A stretch of 56,209 nucleotides of DNA from Geodermatophilus dictyosporus (GCF_900115505.1 NZ_FOWQ01000004.1:1-56209); one strand, 5' to 3'. Numbered from the stretch's first letter, positions 7,524 to 16,520 are shown. Numbers and translations are program-made. Notes: a model not told the origin generated them from the letters alone.

Positions 7524-9074
7524 TCAGTTGATGCAGCTGGTGTCCTCGGCGGTCCGGGGCTCCTCGGTGGGGGCCGCGGGCTCGGCCGGCGTCTCCGCCC
7601 CGCCGCTGCCGGCGGCGTCGCTGCCGAGGACCAACTGGACCGTGCCGGGGTCCGGGTCGTCGCTGACCTCGGTCACGGCGCCGGGGACCGCCGCCGCCAG
7701 CGTCGCGGCCAGGGCCTCGTCGCCGGCCGCGTGCCGGACGACGGTGTGTGTGTGGTCGCTGGTGGCGGCGTTGCCGGTGGAGGTGACGACGAAGCCGACG
7801 GCCTCCAGCTCGGCGGTGGCGTCGGCGGCCAGGCCGGCGATGCCCGAGCCGTTGTAGACCTCCACCGACACCTCCGACGGCGCCACCGTGGCCTGTGCCT
7901 CCGGCGCGGGGCTGCCGGTGCCCTCCGGCTCGGCCGACAGCTCGGCGAAGAACGCCCGCAGCGTGGCCGCGTCGGCCAGCCGCACGATCGAGCGGCCGTC
8001 GTCGTCCACGTCGTCGGGGTCGGCGATCGGCACCGTCTGGAACTGGATGCCGTCGAGGCGCACCGCCTGCATCCGCTGGGCCAGGTCGAGCAGGTCCAGG
8101 TCCTCGTCGATGGTCAGCGACCGCGACGCCGCCTCGACGAGCCGCCGCTGCGTGCCGAGGTCGAGCAGCGTGTCCTGGGAGAGGATCTTGCGCAGCACCC
8201 CGCCGATGAAGACCTGCTGGCGCACGATGCGGTCGAGGTCGCCGCGGGGGAGCGCGGGGCTGCCGTCCGGGCGGACGCCGTGCCGCTGGCGGACGAAGGC
8301 CAGTGCCTCGGCGCCCTCGATCACCTGGACGCCGGCGTCGAAGACCGCGCCGGAGTACGCGGAGTCGTCCACCGCCGAGCAGAGGTTGACCTCCACGCCG
8401 CCGACGACGCTGCTGAGCTCGAAGAAGCCGAGCAGGTCCACCTCGGCGTAGTGGTCGATCATCAGGCCGGTGAGCCGGCTGATCGTCTGCACCAGCAGCT
8501 GCCTGCCGCCGGCCCTGCGCTCGTCCTCGGGGGCGGAGTCGTCGACCTCGCCGTAGCCGAGGGCGTAGGCGGCGTTGAGCTTGTCCGTCCCGTGACCGGG
8601 GATCTCGACGTAGGAGTCGCGGGGGAAGGAGACGAACGAGGCGCGCGACCCGTCGGCCGGGACGTGCACCAGGATCATCGTGTCGGTGTTGGTCCCCGAG
8701 TCGGTGCCGGCGCTGAACTCCTCGAGCTGCTCGGGGGTGAGGTCGGCGCGGCTGTCGTTGCCGACCAGCAGCAGGTCCATCGCCTCGGCGGCGCCACCGG
8801 CGTCGGCGTTGCCGGAGTCGGGGATGGCGTCGGTGCGGGTGACCGTGGCCTCCGCGACCCGGGTGAGGTACCAGCCCCAGCCGCTGGTGCCGAGCAGCAC
8901 CACCGACAGGACGGCGGCCACCGCGTGCGCCACGACCGCACCGCGGCGGGTGCGGGACGCCGCCCGCTGCGGAGCGCTCGAGGCACCGTGCGGATGGGCC
9001 GGCCGGCCGGCGCGCGGGTCCAGCCGCGGCGGCAGGGGGCGGCCCGCGGGGGCGCCGTCCTCGTCCCGGGTCAC
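7524..9074 (-). CDS. LytR-CpsA-Psr (LCP) family cell-wall polymer ligase with LytR_C domain
   Basis: 516 residues from GTG. A Pro/Arg-rich cytoplasmic N-terminus is followed by one transmembrane helix (about 46-70). The extracellular LCP domain starts at MDLLLVGNDSR (about 97) and has VSFPRDSYVEIPG, KLNAAYALGYG, HYAEVDLLGF and the Arg-rich FVRQRHGVRPDGSP with DLDRIVRQQ. These Arg and Asp residues bind the polyprenyl-pyrophosphate substrate in the family. A LytR_C domain follows (about 395-485, SVEVYNGSGIAGLA), then a Pro/Glu tail ending in CIN. LCP enzymes attach arabinogalactan, teichoic acid or capsule to peptidoglycan. The gene lies upstream of helR on the same strand, but the RAE-containing gap argues for separate control. 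Confidence 0.92.
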   Translation of the reverse strand: MTRDEDGAPAGRPLPPRLDPRAGRPAHPHGASSAPQRAASRTRRGAVVAHAVAAVLSVVLLGTSGWGWYLTRVAEATVTRTDAIPDSGNADAGGAAEAMDLLLVGNDSRADLTPEQLEEFSAGTDSGTNTDTMILVHVPADGSRASFVSFPRDSYVEIPGHGTDKLNAAYALGYGEVDDSAPEDERRAGGRQLLVQTISRLTGLMIDHYAEVDLLGFFELSSVVGGVEVNLCSAVDDSAYSGAVFDAGVQVIEGAEALAFVRQRHGVRPDGSPALPRGDLDRIVRQQVFIGGVLRKILSQDTLLDLGTQRRLVEAASRSLTIDEDLDLLDLAQRMQAVRLDGIQFQTVPIADPDDVDDDGRSIVRLADAATLRAFFAELSAEPEGTGSPAPEAQATVAPSEVSVEVYNGSGIAGLAADATAELEAVGFVVTSTGNAATSDHTHTVVRHAAGDEALAATLAAAVPGAVTEVSDDPDPGTVQLVLGSDAAGSGGAETPAEPAAPTEEPRTAEDTSCIN

Positions 9075-9256
9075 GGGGCGAGGTTAGGGGCGGCCGGCGT
9101 TCCGCAGGGGTCCGCGGCACACGGGTCCACTGTCCGTCGTCGACCGGGCGCCGGGACCCGCCGTCAGGCGTCGAGGGCCGCATCGAGGACGAGCAACAGC
9201 TCGACCGACGGGCAGTTGCCGCTCCGCACAGCGCCGGCGACCGCGAGGATGTCGCC

Positions 9257-9412
9257 GTGACGGCCTTCCCCGAGCAGTCGGCCGACGCGTGGCCTTCCCT
9301 GGACGAGGTGCAGCGGTGGCAGCGGGCACTCGCCGACGTCGCGGCCCGGGTCCGGCACGAGCGGGGGATCGAGGAGCCGTACCGGTTGTCCGTGGTGGCG
9401 GACGGGCTGTGA
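9257..9412 (+). pseudogene. 5' part of an ORF interrupted by TGA, likely the N-terminus of the next gene
   Basis: GTG at 9257 has AGGA 7 nt upstream. It encodes 51 residues (AWPSLDEVQRWQRALADVAARV, then EEPYRLSVVADGL) before TGA at 9410-9412. The same frame continues straight into the 9440-10402 gene: the 9 codons in between read TGFGGRRIR and look like ordinary coding sequence. The simplest view is that this is the true N-terminus of that protein, split by a nonsense change such as TGG to TGA. A separate small gene is the alternative. Confidence 0.45.
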
Positions 9413-9439
9413 ACCGGGTTCGGGGGTCGCCGGATCCGC

Positions 9440-10402
9440 GTGGGCGGCGAGGCCCCCGACGTGCAGGACCCCTCCGGGCTGTTCGACGACGTCGACCACT
9501 GGGTGGCGTTCGAGCGGGCCGCAGGCCCCGGGCGCGTGCTCGACCGCGACCGTCAGGCCGTGGCCGTGTACCGGGCCCGCCTGCCGGAGGCGCAGCGGTT
9601 CTGGGAGCGCGTCACCGGTCGTCTCGTCCCGGACGTGGAGCGGACGACCGGACTCGAGCTGAGGTGGAGGGTCAGGGTGCGCGAGGACGAGGAGGTGTGG
9701 CCGGGCCCCTCGGTTGTTGGCGGCACGCTGCTGTCCGGGCCGGTCGAGCCGGTGCGGCGGCCGCTGCTCTTCCCGCAGATCTGGTTCGAGGCGCCGAACG
9801 TCTCGCGGCAGCTCCCGGAGATGACCGACGAGGACGAGGCCCTCGCGTACCTGGCCGACCTGGTGCAGGAGGCCGTCGTCGAGGAGTTGCACGGCGCCTG
9901 GCCCGAGTGCCCGCGGCACACCCACCCGCTCACGGTGCAGCTCTCCGCGGAGGGCCGGCCGGTGTGGCAGTGCCCGAGGGACCCCTCGGTCCGGATCGCG
10001 GTGGGCAGCCTCGGCTCGGCGTCCACCACCCGCGCACAGCCTCGCGCGGTGGACGTGGTCGTGGAGGTGGGTGGCTGGGAGCACGAGTGCTGCGGGCCGG
10101 CCATTGAGCGCCACCAGGTGGTGGATCTCCACTGCACCCGCTGGACGGGGCCGGACGGCCGGGTGCTCCTCGTCGAGACCCACCACCACCTCGAGCCCGA
10201 GGAGCGAGTCCGGGGACGGGTGACCGGGATCGAGGTGACCCGGGAGGTGAGCGACACGCAACCGGTCCTCCGCGTGCCCAGCGGGCCGGCCCTGCGGGGC
10301 ATGGACCAGCACGACGACGGTCATCTGGAGGACCCGTGGACCGGTGACGTCGTCGAGTGGGACGGCGGGGACTTCCTCGTGACCATCCGGAGGTCCACCT
10401 AG
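9440..10402 (+). CDS. Unknown protein with CPxH...CP and ECCG motifs (probably the 3' part of an interrupted gene)
   Basis: 320 residues from GTG 9440. I do not recognise a named family with confidence. The middle shows WPECPRHTHPL then VWQCPRD and AVGSLG, a Cys/His arrangement that recurs in actinobacterial hypothetical proteins and could bind metal. Near the C-terminus are WEHECCGPAIERHQVVDLHC and a His-rich VETHHHLEPEE. The result looks like two small domains in tandem. No signal peptide or membrane segment is seen, so it is probably cytoplasmic. There is no clear SD at 9440, which supports the idea that translation once began at 9257. It is divergent from the LCP gene. The gap after it (10403-10536) holds nothing recognisable. 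Confidence 0.6.
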   Translation: MGGEAPDVQDPSGLFDDVDHWVAFERAAGPGRVLDRDRQAVAVYRARLPEAQRFWERVTGRLVPDVERTTGLELRWRVRVREDEEVWPGPSVVGGTLLSGPVEPVRRPLLFPQIWFEAPNVSRQLPEMTDEDEALAYLADLVQEAVVEELHGAWPECPRHTHPLTVQLSAEGRPVWQCPRDPSVRIAVGSLGSASTTRAQPRAVDVVVEVGGWEHECCGPAIERHQVVDLHCTRWTGPDGRVLLVETHHHLEPEERVRGRVTGIEVTREVSDTQPVLRVPSGPALRGMDQHDDGHLEDPWTGDVVEWDGGDFLVTIRRST

Positions 10403-10536
10403 GCCCGGGACGGGGCCTCTCGGCCCTACGCCGACGAGCTCGGTGACCGGCAACCCAGCTGTCGACCATCACCGGCAGCACGCGCGCGACGCACCCGAAC
10501 CCATGGCCGGGCACCGGGCGAGACGGCGCACCTGCT

Positions 10537-10583
10537 GGTGGGGCGGGTGGGGCTTGAACCCACGACCCAGGGATTATGAGTCC
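10537..10583. repeat. Distal attachment-site repeat (attL) of the tRNA(CAT) island
   Basis: This copy of the tRNA 3' half covers the anticodon loop through the acceptor 3' strand. It is followed outward by TGG at 10536-10538, so on the tRNA strand it retains an encoded CCA. The functional tRNA at the other end reads ACCG instead. This marks the original chromosomal end of the tRNA gene before integration. Confidence 0.9.
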
Positions 10584-11046
10584 GTTTCCACCCGTCTCTT
10601 GACGTGCGTCGATCTTGGCGATTGGGCCGTTGAACTGCGTCTTCACGGTTGAACGTCTCTGGCGCTGACCGATTGTTTGCGGACCTCTTGCGGACTCTCT
10701 GCGGACCGGCGCACTTCCGCGCCTGACTGCCAGCGAGTGGTAGGGGAGCCTCTGCTGAGCTCCAGTGCCGGCTCGTCGCCCGGTAGCTGCGGAGCATGGA
10801 GGTGCCATCTCGCTAGCAGGCGCGCGCCGCCCCGTTCCTGTGAACCTTGTTTGTCGGTCCACCGGAGCCAGCCCAGCCGCCGCCCTCCAGCAACGCGGCG
10901 CCGAGCTGCGTGTCCCATAGGGCTGCCTCAGGGACAGGCCCTGGGGACCGCAACCGGCGGGGCCGAGCGGCGATTCGGCGCTGGATCGGGGAAATCGCGC
11001 CCGCGCAGATCGCCCGTGCGGGCGGCGAGCTCGGCGGGCACGGCGA
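10584..11046. other. Island left-end segment without a supported gene; phased TGCGGAC repeats at 10678-10706
   Basis: Three direct copies of TGCGGAC start at 10678, 10689 and 10700, exactly 11 bp (one helical turn) apart. The unit pair TGCGGACTCTCTGCGGAC occurs again at 16397-16414, close to the other att site. Phased heptamers flanking both att cores look like integrase arm-type or excisionase sites. No open frame here has convincing coding character. The remaining bases show nothing I recognise. Confidence 0.55.
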
Positions 11047-11430
11047 TCAAGAGCCGGCGAGCAACACACCTAGCAGGAACCCCAGCACAATGCCGACTGC
11101 AAATACTACGAGAAGCAGGACCACGAGGCGCCAGGACACAGCGGCCAGCGCTCCGCTATACGGAGCCTTCACATAGTCTTGGCCGTAGAGGGGAGCGGCC
11201 TGCCCGTAGTAGCCGTATGCAGGCGACTGCCCGAACTGGGGATACGGCGCTCCTCCATACTGCCCCCGGTAGCCTGACGTTGGCGGTTGCGAAGGATGAC
11301 CTGGGTGGGCATAGCCACTTGGCTGGCCGTACGGGGTCGGTTGAGAGGCTGGGGGAGTAGATCCGTAACCACCGTTTCTCCCGGCAGCGTCTCCGGTTGT
11401 GTCGGGATTCTCACCAGTCTTCGCCACCAT
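11047..11430 (-). CDS. Gly/Tyr/Pro-rich single-pass membrane protein (island cargo)
   Basis: 127 residues from ATG 11430, with GGGAG just upstream. The first about 85 residues are low complexity, rich in Gly, Tyr, Pro, Gln and Ser (PYGQPSGYAHPGHPSQ, QFGQSPAYGYYGQ). They are followed by one strong C-terminal hydrophobic helix with a small-residue tail (WRLVVLLLVVFAVGIVLGFL). No enzymatic domain is present. Proteins with a disordered GYQP-rich cytoplasmic N-terminus and a terminal membrane anchor are common small membrane proteins in actinobacteria. A protein of similar layout sits in the second island (38663-39283). Its function is unknown. Confidence 0.65.
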   Translation of the reverse strand: MVAKTGENPDTTGDAAGRNGGYGSTPPASQPTPYGQPSGYAHPGHPSQPPTSGYRGQYGGAPYPQFGQSPAYGYYGQAAPLYGQDYVKAPYSGALAAVSWRLVVLLLVVFAVGIVLGFLLGVLLAGS

Positions 11431-11809
11431 GACTCCCGCTGCCGGATGTCGTAGGCCCAACCGGCAGTCCCCTGAACCGCCGGAGGAGTGGACAGCCGAG
11501 GCAGTCCACGGTCATGTCCCCAGTACTACCAGTAATATCCGCGAAGCCCTGAGTCTGACACTCGAGCTGTCCTGTCTCCAGAGAACCGGCGGCCCTCGTC
11601 TAGGAGAGAAGCAGTCACCGCCGTGTCAGATCCATTGGTAGTCATGGTGTCACGCTCTGCTGCAGTTTGTACCACCCACCCCATTGATCATGCGGCACTC
11701 AACTAACCAAAACCCGAGGGGCCACTGCAGTCGGGAGTGTTGTCTACGTGCGCAGTCGGGCGCGTACATCGTTCCTTTGAACGCCAGGTCTGGAGCAGAC
11801 TACGCAACC

Positions 11810-13435
11810 ATGGCTCGTGGGGATCTGCGCTCTTGGGTGACCAAACTTGTCAAGGCCATCAGTGGAGGCCAGACTGTGGACCTGGCACCCGGCATGGCCG
11901 ACGAGGACATCCACCCCCAGGGAGCGGACTCATGGCCGAGTGAGCGGCGCATTCCCGCCGCTGCAATTCGCGAAGCGCTCCTCGGACGCGACCTCAAGCC
12001 AGCTCCTGAGGGGCTGGTGATTCGAGGTGCGGACATCACCGGGACCCTAAACCTGGACTACGCCTCAGTCCCATTTCCCTTGGTGATCAACCACAGTCGG
12101 TTCAACCGTCCATTGACGGCTAGACATGCATGCGTCAAATATCTTAGTCTCGCCTCATCGCATCTACCAGGTGTCCGTCTGGATGACTCTGTTATTGACT
12201 CATGGGTTGTACTCGACGAATCCGTCGTGGCTGGCTATGTCAGTGCTATACAGTTGCGAGCAGGGCTGTTCTCCGCTACTAGGATGGAGCTTAAAGCCGA
12301 AGGCGGACGGGCACTGATCCTAGACCGAGCAAACATTCAAGGCAGCGTCTACTTCGACGGACTGAAGTCAACTCAGGGGGAGCTCCGCCTAACTTCCGCA
12401 CGCATCGGCGGCTCCCTGACGATAGCCTATGGGACTTTGCGGACAGTAGGCAAGGTCATCTTGAACCTCGAACGGGCTAAGGTGTCCGGGAACGTGTATT
12501 TAACGGAATTGAATGCAAGGGGGCGCATCAATCTCGCGAGCGCCCAGTTGGACGGGCTGCTGACCTGGACCGGCGCGACGATTCGGGCCGTCGATCACGA
12601 AGTCAAGGGCTTGGAAGATATCGCTGTGTACGGCCAGTACCTACAGGTGTCAACCCTTTGGCTACGGGGAATACGAGAGGTTCGCGGAAGCCTATACTTG
12701 GCGGCCGCCCAGATCGGAAGCCTTGTTGTGGATCCAAACCCGCCAGACCGGCAACTACCCGGTCCATTAATGGCAATCGGATGCTCAATCAGGGACATGC
12801 ACGGCATAATTCGCGAGGATAGACGTGCGGCGGCAAGCTGGTTGAGTTCTGTTGATTCGAAGCTCTCCCACATCACGCAGCCATGGCACGAGTTTGCTGC
12901 CGTGTATGAGCGGATAGGGCAGACCTCAGATGCCCGGTGGATGCGATGGCAGGCGGCAAAGCTGACGACTAGGCATGCTCCTTGGTACACGAAGTTGGCC
13001 CGGTGGCCGTATGGCGCCCTGGTTGGATACGGCTATTATCCCCTTGTCGCTGCGGCCTGGTTGGCGTTAACGCTCATCGTCACGGCGACTCTCGTCGCAG
13101 GCAGCCGTGCTTCCTTCGCGCCGACCAATCCAGCCTCGGCTCAACTCGTGCAATCTTCTCCACCACAAAATCCGGGTGTAGCGCCAGAGGCCCCTGGTCC
13201 GACAGTGACTGGTGAAACTGCCTGTTCCGAGATCAATCCTGCCTATCCGTGCCTAGACCCGATCCTGTATGCGATCGATTCTTTGCTTCCGCCGGGGACC
13301 GCTGGACAAGCAGGCGCATGGCGAGTCATTTCAACGGACTGGTGGTCGGGGTCCTTCGCGGTCCTAAGGACCTTTGCATGGATTACAACCGCGCTACTCT
13401 TGGCTGGCGTAACCGGCCTGCTGCGGAAAACTTGA
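11810..13435 (+). CDS. Beta-helix (pentapeptide-like) protein with C-terminal membrane segments, island cargo
   Basis: 541 residues if translation starts at ATG 11810. The frame is open back to 11684 but that part looks non-coding. After a short N-terminal segment (SERRIPAAAIREALLG), residues about 75-330 form degenerate repeats with periodic hydrophobic positions: GLVIRGADITGTLNLDYASV, GRINLASAQLDGLLTW, GSLYLAAAQIGSLVV. This suggests a right-handed beta-helix as in pentapeptide or bactofilin-like proteins. The helical part HEFAAVYERIGQTSDARWMRWQAAK precedes VGYGYYPLVAAAWLALTLI and a second C-terminal hydrophobic helix. The same layout is found in actinobacterial proteins often annotated as membrane-associated oxidoreductase, for which I see no cofactor motif. 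GC content is far below the flanks, a sign of transfer. Confidence 0.75.
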   Translation: MARGDLRSWVTKLVKAISGGQTVDLAPGMADEDIHPQGADSWPSERRIPAAAIREALLGRDLKPAPEGLVIRGADITGTLNLDYASVPFPLVINHSRFNRPLTARHACVKYLSLASSHLPGVRLDDSVIDSWVVLDESVVAGYVSAIQLRAGLFSATRMELKAEGGRALILDRANIQGSVYFDGLKSTQGELRLTSARIGGSLTIAYGTLRTVGKVILNLERAKVSGNVYLTELNARGRINLASAQLDGLLTWTGATIRAVDHEVKGLEDIAVYGQYLQVSTLWLRGIREVRGSLYLAAAQIGSLVVDPNPPDRQLPGPLMAIGCSIRDMHGIIREDRRAAASWLSSVDSKLSHITQPWHEFAAVYERIGQTSDARWMRWQAAKLTTRHAPWYTKLARWPYGALVGYGYYPLVAAAWLALTLIVTATLVAGSRASFAPTNPASAQLVQSSPPQNPGVAPEAPGPTVTGETACSEINPAYPCLDPILYAIDSLLPPGTAGQAGAWRVISTDWWSGSFAVLRTFAWITTALLLAGVTGLLRKT

Positions 13436-13790
13436 GGCGGCTTGGCCTCGTGTCGCTACCTGTGGGGATGCGAACGTGTACATCGATTGCTGTCGCTGAT
13501 GTGACTCGGAGTTTCTGTCATGAGATCCGGCGCATGGCGCAGCGAGGCGACAATCGCATAAAGTTCAGTGCAGGTTGCCACCGCAGCGGCAGGTCCTCTA
13601 CGGGGCGTCGAAGACTTCGGCGACCACCCGTCGCAGGAGAGTCTCCACGTCGATCACCACGGAGATGCAGCCTGCCACGCCCGTATCGAGCGACGCCTAC
13701 AAGGCGTGGGGTCGGAGCAGCGGGGAGGTCGTCTCTGAAGCCGCCCTCCCGGCGAGCCGGCGGGTGTCCCTAGGCGGCCGGCGGTTCTAA
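13436..13790. other. Island gap between the beta-helix gene and the IS30 remnant
   Basis: About 350 bp with no supported gene. Short open frames exist on the plus strand (13575-13790), but they lack a ribosome binding site and recognisable content. The right edge is the IS30 end. It may be residue of deleted island DNA. Confidence 0.4.
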
Positions 13791-14997
13791 GCGGTCGTCG
13801 CAACGACTGGCTTTTCGGGGTCGGACAGTAGCCGCTGCATGGCTTCGGCCGGGGTGATTAACCCGAGGGTCTGGCGGGGCCTGCCGTTGAGTTCGGCAGC
13901 GACGGCGTCGAGGTGCTCAGCGGTGTGGACCGAGAGGTCGGTGCCTTTGGGAAAGTACTGGCGCAGGAGGCCGTTGGTGTTCTCGTTGCTGCCGCGTTGC
14001 CAGGGCGAGTGCGGATCGCAGAAGTAGATCGCCATGTCGGTGGCCAGCGTGATCGCCTGGTGCTGGGCCAGCTCGCTGCCCTGGTCCCAGGTCAGCGAGC
14101 GGCGCAGCTGCTCGGGCAGGGTCTAAATTGTTGCGACCAGCCGGTCGCGCACGGTCTGGGCGCCGTGCCCGTCGGGCAGGTGCACCAGCAGGCAGAAGCG
14201 GGTCTGACGTTCGACCAGCGTGCCGATCGCTGAGCGGCAGTGGGTGCCCAGGATCAGGTCGCCTTCTCAGTGGCCGGGCACCGCCCGGTCGGCGGCTTCG
14301 GCCGGCCGTTCGCTGATCGAGACCATGCCGGAGATCTTCGCCGTGGTCGCGGCGGAGAACCCGTGGGGTCGGCGCCAGGCCCGACCGGTGCGCAGATGCC
14401 GGTGCAGCTCGGTCCGTAGCTGGCCGCGGCCCTGCACGAATAGCGCCTGGTAGATGGTCTCGTGGCTCACCCGCATCGCCGCCTCGTCGCCATGCTCGCT
14501 GGCCAGGTGCACGCTGATCTGGGCCGGGCTCCACTTCCGGCACAGCTTGTCCTGCACCGCCACAGCGCCAGCCGTGCGTCCTCCAGTTTGAACGGCTTGG
14601 GCCGCCGCGCCCGCAGCCCGGCGCGTTTGTGCGCCGCGTACGGGGCGTACCTGGCCTGCCTCACCCGGCCGGCCCCCGGCACTGGCCCGTTGCGGTGTAG
14701 CTCGCGGCTGATCGTTGATGGTGCGCGGCCGAGCCGGGCAGCGATCGCGCGCATCGACGCGCCAGCCAGATGCAGGTCGGCGATCTGCAGTCGCTCCTCC
14801 AGCGATAGATACCTCGCCGACACCACCCGCGGTACCGACGGCGGTCGACCGCCTGACGCGCGTCGCCATCGATATCCCTGCCGCCGATCCACGCCGACAG
14901 CCTCACAGGCCTGCGAGAAGGACGATCCCGCCGTCACCAGCTCCCAGAACCGCTCCTGACGCTCATCCCGAACCCGTCGCCACTCGGAAACCACCAC
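13787..14997 (-). pseudogene. IS30-family transposase pseudogene (one frameshift, two nonsense codons)
   Basis: The N-terminal part (about 14997-14580) has the IS30 helix-turn-helix LSLEERLQIADLHLAGASMRAIAARLG and STISRELHRNG. Near 14570-14590 the reading frame shifts to one carrying DKLCRKWSPAQIS and RVSHETIYQALF. That frame then has TGA at 14265-14267 where EGDLILG normally follows a Trp, and a TAG after VATI near 14123. It still encodes the DDE segments: [15 protein letters not shown] and [20 protein letters not shown]. All catalytic residues are recognisable, but the protein cannot be made intact. Confidence 0.88.
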
Positions 14998-15032
14998 AAC
15001 ACCTCACGCTCGACAGGTGTTGCGACGACCGC
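13791..15032 (-). mobile_element. IS30-family insertion sequence, inactive
   Basis: A perfect 14-bp terminal inverted repeat, GCGGTCGTCGCAAC at 13791-13804 and GTTGCGACGACCGC at 15019-15032, bounds 1242 bp and is extended by a matching CTG two bases further in. The size fits an IS30 element with one transposase gene. The transposase stop TAG (13787-13789) falls just outside the left inverted repeat. Confidence 0.82.
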
Positions 15033-15048
15033 CTGAATGCGCCGCCCG

Positions 15049-16044
15049 CTAGACGAGTAAGTCCTATCGGGGAGCAGGGCCGAAGGTCGCTGTAGGCGTG
15101 GGCGGAGGGTGCCCAGGCTCGGGGTGTGAGAACGGACCTAAACACCCTCCTGACCGCACTGTATGTCTGGATCGATGATCGTCTCGCCGGTCGCGTGCGC
15201 GTCGGACGCCGCCCGCGGCTGACCGACTCCGAGCTGCTCACCCTCGCGGTCGCGCAGGTACTGCTGGGCTGGCACTCCGAGGCCCGCTGGTTGCGGCTGG
15301 TGCCTGCCGCGCTGCCCGGCGCGTTCCCCTACCTGCCCGGCCAATCCGGCTACAACAAGCGGCTGCGCGCGGCGCTGCCGCTGCTCAACCGGATCATCCG
15401 CGACCTGGCGGCCGACACCGATCTGTGGACCGATCCGGTCTGGCTGATCGATTCCACCCCGGTGGAGTGCGCCCGCTCCCGCCCGGCCGCGCTGCGCTCG
15501 CAGCTGGCCGGGATCGCCGGCTACGGCTGGTGCCGATCGCACTCCCGCTGGTTTTGGGGCCTGCGGCTGCACCTGGTCTGCACCCCGGCCGGGCTGCCGA
15601 TCACCTGGGCGCTGGCCCCGCCCAGCCTCGATGAGCGCCAGGTGCTGATGGCCATGCTCGATCACGATCAGCCGCTGCTGGCCCAGCGGCCGGGGCTGCT
15701 GTTGCTCGCCGACAAGGGCTACATCTCCGCCGAGCTCGACGACTACCTGCACGCCCGCGGCGCCGATCTGCTGCCGCCCGTCGCTGCGTCACCGCACGCC
15801 TCGCCCCGGTCAGGCCCTGCTCGCGCCGATCCGCCAGCTCATCGAGTCGGTCTACGACACCCTCAAAGGCCAACTCGACCTGGAACTGCACGGCGGCCGC
15901 ACGATCACCGGCGTGGCCACCCAAGTCGCCCAGCGCTTGCTGGCGCTGACCGCTGCCATCTGGCTCAACCGCGCCACCGGCCAGCCGATCACCCGATCGT
16001 TGATCGCCTACGACCACTGACCGACTTCGGACTCACTCATCTAG
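15049..16044 (+). mobile_element. IS982-family insertion sequence, probably inactive
   Basis: Imperfect terminal inverted repeats, CTAGACGAGTAAGTCC at 15049-15064 and the complement of CTAGATGAGTGAGTCC at 16029-16044, bound 996 bp, typical for IS982. Only 16 bp separate it from the IS30 right end. It carries one transposase gene on the plus strand. No clear target duplication is seen. Confidence 0.8.
15126..16020 (+). pseudogene. IS982-family DDE transposase, frameshifted
   Basis: From GTG 15126 the frame encodes TLLTALYVWIDDRL, RLTDSELLTLAVAQVLLG, VWLIDSTPVECARSR (catalytic Asp), RWFWGLRLHLVCTPAGLP and LLLADKGYISAELDDYL (second Asp), matching IS982 transposases. After ADLLPP, near 15780-15800, coding sense moves to another frame, which gives APIRQLIESVYDTLKGQLDLE with the expected Glu and ends at TGA 16018-16020 after LIAYDH. 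Some residues expected between these parts appear missing, so a small deletion is likely. Programmed frameshifting is possible but less likely. Confidence 0.82.
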
Positions 16045-16229
16045 GGGACACCGACGCCTCATCCGTCCCCTGCGGCCGCAGCGGCGGGTGAGGGTGGGCT
16101 GCTCTCACTGGGTGTCCCTCCTCGTCCCCCTGCGCCAAGACCTCCACTCTCGCAACCGCCCCGACATGTCGATGTGTCGGCTCTGCAAGTGATCTTGCTG
16201 GTGGGGCGTCATGCCGAGAAGGGCTCTGC

Positions 16230-16460
16230 CACACCGCGGCCAGCCTCTCGGTGTCCGCCGGAGCGAACGTCAAAGCCGTCCAACGCCTCCTCGGGCATGC
16301 CTCGGCCGCGATGACCCTGGACGTCTACTCGGGGCCGTTCGACGACGACCTGGATGTCGTCGCTGACCGCCTCGACGAAGCCGCAGTCCGCGCTCGTGCG
16401 GACTCTCTGCGGACTGAGCGAGGCTCCGACGTCGTCCCGATCAACCTTGTAGGCCGCTGA
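16230..16460 (+). pseudogene. Tyrosine recombinase (phage-type integrase) C-terminal remnant
   Basis: The frame opens at the catalytic-domain motif HTAASLSVSAGANVKAVQRLLGHASAAMTLDVYSG. It holds the box-II His pair region, the LGH motif and the tyrosine nucleophile in LDVY. It ends at TGA after VVPINLVGR. Everything upstream of the first His is absent, including the core-binding domain and the box-I Arg. The 3' end lies 13 bp from the attachment repeat in the tRNA, the standard place for an island integrase. The IS insertions to the left probably accompanied loss of the 5' part. The coding sequence also contains the phased TGCGGAC pair at 16397-16414. Confidence 0.88.
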
Positions 16461-16473
16461 CTTGCAAAACACC

Positions 16474-16520
16474 GGTGGGGCGGGTGGGGCTCGAACCCAC
16501 GACCCAGGGATTATGAGTCC
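16474..16520. repeat. Proximal attachment-site repeat (attR) inside the tRNA(CAT) gene
   Basis: 47 bp matching 10537-10583 with one difference. It covers the anticodon loop, variable loop, T arm and 3' acceptor strand of the tRNA. The bases after the discriminator read CCG, not CCA, so the CCA end must be added after transcription. Confidence 0.88.

Larger units (their letters stand above)
10537..16520. mobile_element. Degraded genomic island integrated in a tRNA(CAT) gene
   Basis: 47-bp direct repeats at 10537-10583 and 16474-16520 differ at one base and correspond to the 3' half of the tRNA at 16476-16549. Between them are an integrase C-terminal remnant beside the tRNA, two transposase pseudogenes with their IS ends, and two cargo genes with base composition well below the flanks. 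The element has lost its integrase N-terminus, so it is presumably immobile. The order tRNA - integrase - cargo is the usual one for tRNA islands. Confidence 0.88.
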
